Below, piece after piece: positions 43,631-51,802 of a DNA stretch of 64,000 nucleotides; the stretch's first letter is position 1, and each line of letters starts with the position of its first letter. A program made the translations under genes and the position numbers. This stretch comes from Saprospiraceae bacterium (GTDB taxonomy: Bacteria > Bacteroidota > Bacteroidia > Chitinophagales > Saprospiraceae), in assembly GCA_016716185.1 (NCBI GenBank), contig JADJWV010000002.1, positions 720,501 through 784,500 of the forward strand. The letters are read 5' to 3'. The notes beneath the pieces were generated by a model. It saw only the letters and a program-made list of their open reading frames with translations, was not told where the DNA came from and did no database searches.

Positions 43631-43983
43631 AATATATTATAAATAGTTGATTACCAATGTATAATTTCCAATGCATGGCAATAGAAAGGTGATTTACAAA
43701 AACAATGAACAAAGCTTATTGCTTATTGCGTCTTTGAACTAAGAAACTGGATTCCATGGTATGAATAGGGATAGTGCATAATGGTTAATTCATAATGATT
43801 ACGCCTTACGCCTTCAACCTTAAGCCTTACGCCTTCAGCCTTACGCCTTCAACCTTACGCCTTACGCCTTACGCCTTCAGCCTTACGCCTTCAGAATCGT
43901 TTTTTTGATATTTATGTATACGACTCTAAAATCCCGAACTATTATCAATCGGACTTATATTTGGCCTTGTAATTATTTTCACA
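43631..43983. repeat. Low-complexity tract of CCTTACGCCTT/CAGCCTTACG words
   Basis: No gene seen. From 43800 to 43895 the sequence repeats CCTTACGCCTTCA(G/A)CC-type words about ten times. Similar words occur in inverted orientation near 49838-49890. A TATATTTG box at about 43948-43955 may be the promoter of the downstream AhpD-like gene. Confidence 0.6.
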
Positions 43984-44319
43984 ATGAGTCAACATTATTA
44001 TTTTAATGAAGATCTGGCTAAGTTTGGAAATATCGGCGATTTCCAAAAACCTTTGGCAGATAAATTTTTTAGCTGGTATGGAGAAGTATTTAAAGATGGT
44101 GCACTTTCAGCTAAAGAAAAGTCTTTAATTGCTCTTGCGGTAGCACATGCGGTGCAATGCCCTTATTGTATAGATGCCTACAGTGCAGATGCTTTTGAAA
44201 AAGGTTTTGATGAAGCGCAGATGATGGAAGCCGTGCATGTAGCTGCGGCGATCCGGGGTGGAGCTTCACTAGTTCATGGTGTTCAAATGATGAACAAGGT
44301 GAATGAAATCAGCATGTAG
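43984..44319 (+). CDS. AhpD-like protein of arsenosugar clusters
   Basis: The 111-residue carboxymuconolactone-decarboxylase-fold protein has KEKSLIALAVAHAVQCPYCIDAYSADAFEKG, with the CxxC redox pair followed by a helix, as in AhpD peroxidases. The family that pairs with ArsS is annotated as an arsenosugar biosynthesis-associated peroxidase-like protein. It starts 37 bp before arsS in the same direction. The redox role is inferred. Confidence 0.8.
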   Translation: MSQHYYFNEDLAKFGNIGDFQKPLADKFFSWYGEVFKDGALSAKEKSLIALAVAHAVQCPYCIDAYSADAFEKGFDEAQMMEAVHVAAAIRGGASLVHGVQMMNKVNEISM

Positions 44320-44355
44320 TTTTATTTCTAAGTCTGTATCAGCAAAGTAAATACG

Positions 44356-45393
44356 ATGAAAAGTCTTAAGGCATTGCAGCATGCTTTGTCCGATAGTCAA
44401 TATCAGTTGGATGTATTGGAACACAGTGAAGGCCAAAAAGCCTTTTTTGATGCATTAAAGGAGATCGGTCTTTATCCATTGCAGCCTGCTGCGTTTGAAA
44501 TATTTCAGGTCAATGTTGGTAAAATGTGTAATCAAACCTGTAAACATTGTCATGTAGATGCAGGACCTGATCGCAAAGAAATCATGTCGCGTGATACGAT
44601 GTCTGAATGTCTGGGAATCCTGCGCGATCATCCTGAATTTGAAACTGTGGACCTTACCGGTGGCGCTCCTGAGATGAATCCTAACTTCCGCTGGTTTGTA
44701 GAAGAGATTAAAAAACTGGATCGAAAAATTATCGTGCGTTGCAATCTCACGATTATTGTTGCCAATAAAAAATATCACGACTTGCCGGATTTCTTTAAAT
44801 CCAATCAAGTTGAAGTCGTTTCTTCATTGCCTTTTTACTCCAAAAGCCGCACTGATAGACAAAGAGGCGATGGAGTTTTTGAAGATTCCATTCAAGCTTT
44901 GCAAATGCTTAATGCGGTAGGATATGGGACAGAAAATTCAGGGTTACTACTCAATCTGGTTTACAACCCGTCTGGTGCATTTTTACCTGCAGACCAAAGT
45001 CAATTGGAACAAGATTTCAAATCTGCATTGTTCAAAGATTTTGGCGTAATGTTCAATCATTTGTTTACGATTACAAATATGCCGATAAGCAGGTACCTGG
45101 AATTTCTCCTCGTAAGTGGGAATTACGAGCATTACATGCAAAAATTGATTTCGGCATTTAATCCTGCTGCTGCTAAAAATGTAATGTGTCGAAATACACT
45201 GAGTATTGGCTGGGATGGTTTCATCTACGACTGCGACTTCAACCAGATGTTGGATCTAAAAGTCGAAAGTCCGGTTGTGCACATCCGCAATTTTAATAAA
45301 GAAGCATTGATCCACAGAAATATTGTAATCGGGCAGCATTGTTTTGGTTGCACTGCAGGATCGGGGAGCAGCTGCGGAGGAGCCACGGTATAG
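44356..45393 (+). CDS. arsS: Arsenosugar biosynthesis radical SAM protein ArsS
   Basis: The 345-residue radical SAM enzyme has the [4Fe-4S] motif CNQTCKHCHVDAGPDRKEIM (CxxxCxxC, about residues 55-74), DLTGGAPEMNPNF (SAM glycine motif), and a C-terminal DUF3641-like half with CRNTLSIGWDGFIYDCDFNQML and a Cys-rich tail (HCFGCTAGSGSSCGG). ArsS forms the arsenic-carbon bond to a 5'-deoxyadenosyl unit in arsenosugar synthesis, using dimethylarsenite produced by ArsM. Some homologues are selenoproteins; here the sites are Cys. Confidence 0.9.
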   Translation: MKSLKALQHALSDSQYQLDVLEHSEGQKAFFDALKEIGLYPLQPAAFEIFQVNVGKMCNQTCKHCHVDAGPDRKEIMSRDTMSECLGILRDHPEFETVDLTGGAPEMNPNFRWFVEEIKKLDRKIIVRCNLTIIVANKKYHDLPDFFKSNQVEVVSSLPFYSKSRTDRQRGDGVFEDSIQALQMLNAVGYGTENSGLLLNLVYNPSGAFLPADQSQLEQDFKSALFKDFGVMFNHLFTITNMPISRYLEFLLVSGNYEHYMQKLISAFNPAAAKNVMCRNTLSIGWDGFIYDCDFNQMLDLKVESPVVHIRNFNKEALIHRNIVIGQHCFGCTAGSGSSCGGATV

Positions 45394-45759
45394 AGTATAG
45401 ATTATAGAGTATAGTTAATGGAGAATAATCGAAAGATCCAAACTAACGATCGTTATTTTTGTATAAAGAAAGATGTACATCTTCAATCATCGCTGATATT
45501 TACTGTAAAAAGATGACTGCTCCCGATGATTATTTTGGTAATTCTATTATCCCCAGGATGTCGGGACTGGGAACTGCGGATTGAGAACATCTTTTGGCTC
45601 ATTCATTCCAATTAAAGACCGTATTTTCCCATTCCTCTAAACCACCGAAAGAATTCCCGGGTAAGTCGCAACAAAAAGTGCTGACCCTTGCACATCCCAT
45701 TCATGAATATGGTAGCTTTGCGAATTCAACCGAAAGGGGATAAATACTGTTTACATTCC
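45394..45759. other. Intergenic region with a TCCCGA/TCGGGA element
   Basis: No gene seen in about 366 bp. 45521-45566 begins TCCCGATGAT and ends ATGTCGGGA, matching the inverted-repeat element family. A TATAGAGTATAG low-complexity run lies just after arsS. The promoter of paaJ probably lies in this interval. Confidence 0.5.
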
Positions 45760-46974
45760 ATGGAAAATTGTTACATCGTAGATGGAGTTCGCACACCCAT
45801 CGGGAAATTTGCCGGGAAACTATCTGGCATCCGATCAGATGATCTTGCTGCCATCCCGGTTTCAGAGTTAATCAGACGAAACCCGAATTTGAATCCGGCG
45901 GAGGTTGACGATCTGATTCTTGGTTGCGCCAATCAGGCGGGAGAAGACAATCGGAATATTGCCCGAATGGCCGGACTTTTATCCGGATTGCCATGGTCAG
46001 TACCCGGGGAAACTGTAAACAGGCTTTGTGCCTCCGGGCTTGCGGCAAGTATCAATGGATTCCATGCAATCCGAAGCCGGGAAGCTGATCTCATTATTGC
46101 TGGTGGAATTGAACATATGACCCGTGGGCCCTGGGTGATCTCGAAGGTCTCATCACCCTTTGGACGCGATGCAGAAATGCACGACAGCAGTTTTGGTTGG
46201 AGATTTATCAATCCTAAAATGAAAAAAATTTTTGGGGTGGACAGTATGGGACAAACTGCAGAGAATCTGGCATCCCTTTATAAAATTACCCGTGAAGCGC
46301 AAGATCAGTTTGCGTTACAAAGCCAGATGAAAGCCGGCAAGGCAATTCAATCGGGACGTTTTGCCCGCGAAATTATTCCGGTTGAAATTCAGGCAAAAAA
46401 GGGCCCGATAGAAATCTTTAATCAGGATGAATTTCCAAAACCCGATACCAACATAGAAGGACTTGCATCACTCAAGCCGGCATTTAAATCTATAGAAGAG
46501 GGGGGTACGGTTACTGCAGGAAATGCTTCGGGATTGAATGATGGCGCTGCAGCATTGTTGCTTGCTTCTGAAGCCGCGGTTCTGAAAAATAAATTCAAGC
46601 CGCTGGCCAGAATTATTTCTTCAGGCGTTGCGGGGGTTGAGCCCAGGTACATGGGTATTGGACCCGTGCCTGCATCAAAAATTGCATTGTCGAGAGCCGG
46701 GCTGAACATCGAACAAATGGATATCATTGAACTGAACGAAGCCTTTGCTGCTCAGGTATTGTCATGCCTTCGCGAATGGAATATAGATGCCGAAGATCCG
46801 AGGATTAATCCCAATGGTGGTGCTATCGCATTGGGGCATCCATTAGGTATGAGTGGTGCACGATTGCTGTTGTCAGCTGCACTTGAATTGCAGATTCAAC
46901 AAAAAAAATATGCCTTGGTGACCATGTGTATAGGAGTAGGTCAGGGATATGCCTGTGTGATTGAACGCATATAA
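45760..46974 (+). CDS. paaJ: Thiolase, probable 3-oxoadipyl-CoA thiolase
   Basis: The 404-residue thiolase has the acyl-accepting Cys in ETVNRLCASGLAASINGFHAI (about residue 91), GGIEHMTRGPWVISK, NGGAIALGHPLGMSGARLL and CIGVGQGYACVIERI with the second active-site Cys. Position within the paa locus suggests cleavage of 3-oxoadipyl-CoA to succinyl-CoA and acetyl-CoA. The ATG at 45760 is used because an upstream ATG adds 24 unrelated residues. Acetyl-CoA acetyltransferase activity is the alternative. Confidence 0.87.
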   Translation: MENCYIVDGVRTPIGKFAGKLSGIRSDDLAAIPVSELIRRNPNLNPAEVDDLILGCANQAGEDNRNIARMAGLLSGLPWSVPGETVNRLCASGLAASINGFHAIRSREADLIIAGGIEHMTRGPWVISKVSSPFGRDAEMHDSSFGWRFINPKMKKIFGVDSMGQTAENLASLYKITREAQDQFALQSQMKAGKAIQSGRFAREIIPVEIQAKKGPIEIFNQDEFPKPDTNIEGLASLKPAFKSIEEGGTVTAGNASGLNDGAAALLLASEAAVLKNKFKPLARIISSGVAGVEPRYMGIGPVPASKIALSRAGLNIEQMDIIELNEAFAAQVLSCLREWNIDAEDPRINPNGGAIALGHPLGMSGARLLLSAALELQIQQKKYALVTMCIGVGQGYACVIERI

Positions 46975-47001
46975 GTACAACTTTACATATCAAATTTGAT
47001 T

Positions 47002-47466
47002 ATGGTACAAAAAGAAAACTTTTTTAAAAATGAATACATTCCTATCCTCCAGAATCTGGATTCGCAAGCGATGGGCAATTGGGGCAAAATGAATGTTCAT
47101 CAGATGATCGAACACATGAGTGATGCATTCCGCAATGGCAATGGAAAAGATGTGTATTCGGGAATTCTTTCTCAGGAAGAACGCTTGCCAAAAATGCAGG
47201 CATTTTTATTGTCCGATCAACCCTTTAAGGAAAACACTAAAAACATTCTGATGGGCGAGGACCCTTTGCCGGGGAGACATCCGCTTGTAAGTGATAGTCT
47301 TGCAGAGTTAAAAAGTGAAATTGACCATTTCTTTACTTATTGGGATCAGCATCGGGGAGAAATTCTGCGCAATCCTTTTTTTGGAGATCTGGATTATGAA
47401 CACTGGGTAGCTTTACTTTATAAACATGCCAAACATCATTTACTCCAATTTGGAGTCGTCATTTAA
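47002..47466 (+). CDS. DUF1569/DinB-like protein
   Basis: The 154-residue protein resembles the DinB/DUF1569 helical-bundle group. Landmarks are NWGKMNVHQMIEHMSDAF, with the first His pair, and DYEHWVALLYKHAKHHLLQFGVV, with a second His cluster likely to bind a metal. Such genes lie near paaZ in related bacteria as I recall, but no reaction is established. The start is ATG 47002 rather than the TTG two codons upstream. Confidence 0.65.
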   Translation: MVQKENFFKNEYIPILQNLDSQAMGNWGKMNVHQMIEHMSDAFRNGNGKDVYSGILSQEERLPKMQAFLLSDQPFKENTKNILMGEDPLPGRHPLVSDSLAELKSEIDHFFTYWDQHRGEILRNPFFGDLDYEHWVALLYKHAKHHLLQFGVVI

Positions 47467-47514
47467 TGAACTAAATACTAACAACTGTTTGTTTTGAATA
47501 AATAGAATTCTGTT

Positions 47515-49590
47515 ATGCAAAAATTGATGAATTATGCTTTAGGGGAGTGGACTGAGGGCAGCGGGGAAGGTCAGATACTCGAAAGTGCTATTGATGGGAA
47601 ACCCATTGCCTTAGCTAGCAGTGAGGGCCTTGATTTCTCTTCTATGTTGGAATATGCACGCTCGACAGGTGGCAAAGCATTGAGAAAAATGACTTTTCAG
47701 GAGAGAGGCCGGATGCTCAAAGCTTTGGCATTGCATCTGACTGAAATCAAAGCAAAATACTATCCGATAAGTTTTCAAACGGGAGCAACTAAAACCGACA
47801 GCTGGATAGACATCGACGGAGGAATTGGGACTTTGTTTGCATATTCCAGTCTGCGAAGAAAATTACCCAACCAGTTTTTTATTCCGGATGGCGAAGTTGC
47901 GAATCTTTCAAAAAATGGAACGTTCATCGGTCACCATTTGCTTGCTCCGAAGCACGGTGTTGCGATTCACATCAATGCTTTTAATTTTCCGGTGTGGGGA
48001 ATGCTCGAAAAAATTTCAGTGAATCTGTTGGCCGGGATGCCGGCTGTTGTAAAACCGGCTACGATCACTTCGTATCTGGCAGAAGCAGTGGTGCGTGACA
48101 TCATTGCCTCCGGGATTTTACCGGAGGGTTCACTACAATTAGTTTGCGGAAGTGCCAGAAACATTTTGGAAGGAGTGATGTGTCAGGATGTCGTAACATT
48201 CACAGGATCTGCAGCGACTGGACGTTCGTTGAAATCCCAAGCGAAGATCATTGACGAATCCGTTCCTTTCAACCTTGAAGCAGATTCGCTAAACGCGAGT
48301 GTTATGGGCCTGGATGTAAAACCTGGCAGTGCCGATTTTGATATTTTTGTGAAAGAAGTTCATCGGGAGATGACTGCTAAATGCGGACAAAAGTGTACTG
48401 CAATTCGGAGAATCATTGTTCCGGATCAAGTCGTAGAAGACCTGCAAATCGCGCTTGCCCAAAGACTGCAAAAAACTGTAGTCGGTAATCCCTTCCACGA
48501 AGAAGTTCGAATGGGTGCTCTTGCCGGTAAAGCACAATTAAATGAAGTAAGGGAACGCATTGCTCAGATGTCAGAATTTACACCTATCGTTTATGGAGAT
48601 CCATCCCATGTTCATGTCATCGGAGCAGACGCAACTTCCGGTTCCTATTTATCTCCCGTACTTATGTTGAATGAAAAACCGTTCGAGCATCTGATCACAC
48701 ACGAATTGGAGGCATTCGGACCGGTAGCTACAATTATTCCTTACAAGTCAACCGATGAAGCCGTTGAAATCTGCAATTTGGGAAAAGGTTCTCTTGTGAC
48801 CTCTTGCATCACTTCAGATGTGGGCATTGCCAGGGATTTTGTGTTGGGATCTTCTGCCTACCATGGAAGGATCCTCATATTAAACGAACAATGCTCCAAA
48901 GAAAGCACCGGACACGGATCGCCTATGCCTTTATTGGTACATGGGGGCCCCGGACGAGCTGGAGGAGGAGAGGAAATGGGCGGACTTCGCGGAATCAAGC
49001 ATTACCTGCAGAGAACAGCCATACAGGGAAGTCCGGATATGATCACTCAAATCACCAACGTTTACCAACCTGGCGCCGAGCGAAAGGAATCTCCGATCCA
49101 TTTGTTCCGTAAATATTTTGAAGAACTCCGTATTGGAGATACCATAACCACTGCAGGCCATACAGTTTCTGAATCCGATATTACTTTGTTTGCCAACGTA
49201 AGCGGGGATCACTTTTATGCACATATGGATGCTACTGCTCTGGAAGATACCATCTTTACAGGCCGTGTGGCGCATGGCTATTTCATTTTATCCAAAGCAG
49301 CGGGGCTGTTTGTAGATGCAAAGAAAGGTCCTGTACTTTTAAATTACGGACTCGATGAATGCAGGTTTACCAAACCTGTTTACCCCGGAGACACCATCCA
49401 TGTAAAACTTACCGTAAAAGAAAAGATCGATCAGGAAAATGTCCTCAGGATTCCGGCAGGAGAAGGAGATCCTGATAAATCAGCCCGTGAAATACCTTGT
49501 GGAATTGTCCGCTGGTTGGTTGATGTGCTCAATCAAAATCATGAATCAGTTGCAATTGCCACGATACTCACCATGGTGAGGAAGAAATGA
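47515..49590 (+). CDS. paaZ: Bifunctional oxepin-CoA hydrolase/semialdehyde dehydrogenase
   Basis: The 691-residue fusion has an N-terminal aldehyde dehydrogenase (FNFPVWGMLEKISVNLLAGMPAVVKPAT, FTGSAATGRSLK, catalytic Cys in KCGQKCTAIRR, GHGSPMPLLVHGGPGRAGGGEEMGG). A C-terminal MaoC/hotdog hydratase follows (NVSGDHFYAHMD, VAHGYFILSKAAGLFV). The hydratase opens the oxepin ring and the dehydrogenase oxidises the reactive aldehyde to 3-oxo-5,6-dehydrosuberyl-CoA. It is full length. It completes the ring-opening steps encoded upstream. Confidence 0.94.
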   Translation: MQKLMNYALGEWTEGSGEGQILESAIDGKPIALASSEGLDFSSMLEYARSTGGKALRKMTFQERGRMLKALALHLTEIKAKYYPISFQTGATKTDSWIDIDGGIGTLFAYSSLRRKLPNQFFIPDGEVANLSKNGTFIGHHLLAPKHGVAIHINAFNFPVWGMLEKISVNLLAGMPAVVKPATITSYLAEAVVRDIIASGILPEGSLQLVCGSARNILEGVMCQDVVTFTGSAATGRSLKSQAKIIDESVPFNLEADSLNASVMGLDVKPGSADFDIFVKEVHREMTAKCGQKCTAIRRIIVPDQVVEDLQIALAQRLQKTVVGNPFHEEVRMGALAGKAQLNEVRERIAQMSEFTPIVYGDPSHVHVIGADATSGSYLSPVLMLNEKPFEHLITHELEAFGPVATIIPYKSTDEAVEICNLGKGSLVTSCITSDVGIARDFVLGSSAYHGRILILNEQCSKESTGHGSPMPLLVHGGPGRAGGGEEMGGLRGIKHYLQRTAIQGSPDMITQITNVYQPGAERKESPIHLFRKYFEELRIGDTITTAGHTVSESDITLFANVSGDHFYAHMDATALEDTIFTGRVAHGYFILSKAAGLFVDAKKGPVLLNYGLDECRFTKPVYPGDTIHVKLTVKEKIDQENVLRIPAGEGDPDKSAREIPCGIVRWLVDVLNQNHESVAIATILTMVRKK

Positions 49591-49878
49591 TGGATTACAG
49601 TTTTCAGTTTGCAGTAAATAGTTGAAAAGTAATTCATCATTGGTTGATTTAAAATAGATTGATCAGCGCTGGATTGTGAGGATGTGTTCTTGATAATAAA
49701 GTTACGAACATCTGTTAGTTATTATTTTAAAACAATGATATACACTGAAAACTGACAACTTTTTGATTCCTTCCTCTTTACGCACGCTCCGTTCTCCATT
49801 AACCCAATTCATGCAATGGAATCCAGTTTCTTAGCTTAAATGCGTAAGGCTGAAGGCATAATCATTATGCATTAACCA
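49591..49878. repeat. Intergenic low-complexity tract
   Basis: No gene seen. Near 49838-49890 the text GCGTAAGGCTGAAGGC, followed by ATTAACCATTAACC-type words, is the inverted counterpart of the 43780-43890 tract. ACGAACATCTGTTAGT at 49706 resembles motifs in other intergenic regions. Confidence 0.5.
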
Positions 49879-50598
49879 TTAACCATTATCTACCCTCCTT
49901 CCCTCCTTAAAATATCCTTTCCGCTCAATATTGCTGGCGAAAAAATTGATTGAGATCACTACAAACCAAAGGAAGAGAATTTGCTGAATGGAGATCAGGA
50001 TTTTAGCATAAAGCGTTTGTGGTACAAAATCTCCTAGCCCCAGGGCTGTTGCGTGGGATATACTCAAATAGATCCCATCAAACCAATGCGTAAAAGGATG
50101 ATTGAAATGGGTGCCATGAGAATACAAGGCGCCGAAAACGAGGATAAGTTCCATGTAATTCAAAAAGAGCAACAACATCGCACGGCGGTAAGATCTGGGT
50201 TGCATGTGGGAATCCGAAGCAAAAATCAATGCCGGTATGTAAAAAACAGTTTCAGCTGCTATCCAAATCATCAACCAAAAGATGATGGGGTTGTATTGCC
50301 AGTTGTTTAAGATTACAAGTAAAGGAAAAAGAAGCTTCAGCAACACACAAAAATCAACTAATAGGTCTTTGTAATGAGGACCTATTTTGTCTGCAATTTG
50401 TTTAAGGTGACTTAAAGGAAAAAAGAATTGAATGCCAGCCAGGAATAAACGAATGATTTTTTCGAGTCCGAAATCTTCGTGATGTTCGTTGTTCCAAATG
50501 GCTTTAATATTTTGCTTCCTTCGATCGACATATTTATGGCCGGGTGGGTGCCTGTGTTCATTGTTGCCAAAAAAGAGTTTCCTGATAAAGTGATGCAT
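49879..50598 (-). CDS. Two-pore-helix-type ion channel (potassium channel family)
   Basis: The 239-residue membrane protein has several hydrophobic helices and a pore segment HATALGLGDFVPQTL, a variant of the potassium selectivity filter T-x-G-[YLF]-G-D. An outer helix (AKILISIQQILFLWFVVI) follows. The selectivity residues read T-A-L-G-L-G-D, so potassium preference is likely but not certain. The ATG at 50598 (MHHFIRKLFF) is preferred over one ten codons upstream. Confidence 0.7.
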   Translation of the reverse strand: MHHFIRKLFFGNNEHRHPPGHKYVDRRKQNIKAIWNNEHHEDFGLEKIIRLFLAGIQFFFPLSHLKQIADKIGPHYKDLLVDFCVLLKLLFPLLVILNNWQYNPIIFWLMIWIAAETVFYIPALIFASDSHMQPRSYRRAMLLLFLNYMELILVFGALYSHGTHFNHPFTHWFDGIYLSISHATALGLGDFVPQTLYAKILISIQQILFLWFVVISINFFASNIERKGYFKEGRRVDNG

Positions 50599-50764
50599 GT
50601 TTTTGAATTGTCTTTTGTAAAGATACAACCTCCTTTAATTTTAAAATAAATCTATATATGATCTATCGTTAATTTTATTTTTAATTGAATTGAATGCTAA
50701 CTTTGAATAATTTGAATAACCGAATAACATTCCGGATATTTTGTCAATCCTGTTGGAAGAATTG

Positions 50765-51670
50765 TTATTTGGACAAGAGGAGTTTTTTCGGCGTGATTCC
50801 AAATTGTTTTTTAAAAGCTTCGATAAAATGGCTGATATTGCTGTAACCCATTTCATGTGCAACTTGCTTCACTTGTAAATTTTGTTCAGTCAACAATCGT
50901 CTGGCCATTTCCATTTTGTATGCGATGAGATAGGAGTATGGCCCTTGTCCGTATATTTCTTTAAAGCCGGCTTTGAGTTGAAATTCATTGAGTTGAACCG
51001 ATTTGGCTAATTCCGGAATGGTGGGAGGATCTCTGAAATTTTCCAGAAGGATATTTTTGGCATCTTTTATTTTTCTGACGGTAAGCTCATTTTTCAGAAA
51101 TGGGCAATAATCGGACTTGGTATTTTTTTCTGCATACAACAAGCTGAGTATCTCTAAAGATTTAGCCTGAAAGAACAAGCGGTTTAATGGGTCTATCCTG
51201 ATTTTTTGTTCGAGCTGTTTCAGAACAATATGCAATTCTCCACTGATTTCCAGTTCTTCGTAAAATTTATGTTGAGCATTTTTTGGATCAAATATCGCAG
51301 CAGATTTCAATCCCGGGTGCGGATTAAAAAGCTGATGCAATTTATCCAGCCGGATGCTTAAATGGATCAATATCGTCTCCTCTGAAGACCGAAGTTGAAC
51401 CTTCAATTCTTCTTCAGGTTGATAGATCACAAAAGCATGATTTTGAGGTAGCGTTCTTTGGTAGTGGGGACTGAAAATAAAATTGGTCGGTTCATCGATG
51501 CTGAAAATGACCTGTACCTTGGAGGGATATAAAGTTAGAAAATGGCCATCTTGAGCAGGAATATCTCTAATCGCTGAAAGCTGAAAATCCCGATCTTCAT
51601 AACAGGTTTGAACGACAATTTTCGGGATATTTTTATTTTGGCTCGCATCAGATTTTATAGAGTCGCCCAT
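50765..51670 (-). CDS. AraC-family transcriptional regulator
   Basis: The 301-residue regulator has a C-terminal double helix-turn-helix (IPELAKSVQLNEFQLKAGFKEIYGQGPYSYLIAYKMEMA and VKQVAHEMGYSNISHFIEAFKKQFGITPKKLL, the AraC signature). A ~190-residue N-terminal ligand or partner domain precedes it. It is divergent from the TonB receptor/HmuY operon, with 132 bp between start codons, suggesting it controls that operon, for example in response to iron or haem. Confidence 0.88.
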   Translation of the reverse strand: MGDSIKSDASQNKNIPKIVVQTCYEDRDFQLSAIRDIPAQDGHFLTLYPSKVQVIFSIDEPTNFIFSPHYQRTLPQNHAFVIYQPEEELKVQLRSSEETILIHLSIRLDKLHQLFNPHPGLKSAAIFDPKNAQHKFYEELEISGELHIVLKQLEQKIRIDPLNRLFFQAKSLEILSLLYAEKNTKSDYCPFLKNELTVRKIKDAKNILLENFRDPPTIPELAKSVQLNEFQLKAGFKEIYGQGPYSYLIAYKMEMARRLLTEQNLQVKQVAHEMGYSNISHFIEAFKKQFGITPKKLLLSK

Positions 51671-51802
51671 AAAATATTTATAACTATTTGTTAATTAGTA
51701 CAATATAAAATTAATTACATTGCAAGATAAAACTTTTTAGGGTAGTTATTTTACCATTAGGGTTATTTTTTAGACTGTCGCTTCAACAACTTTGCGGTCT
51801 CA

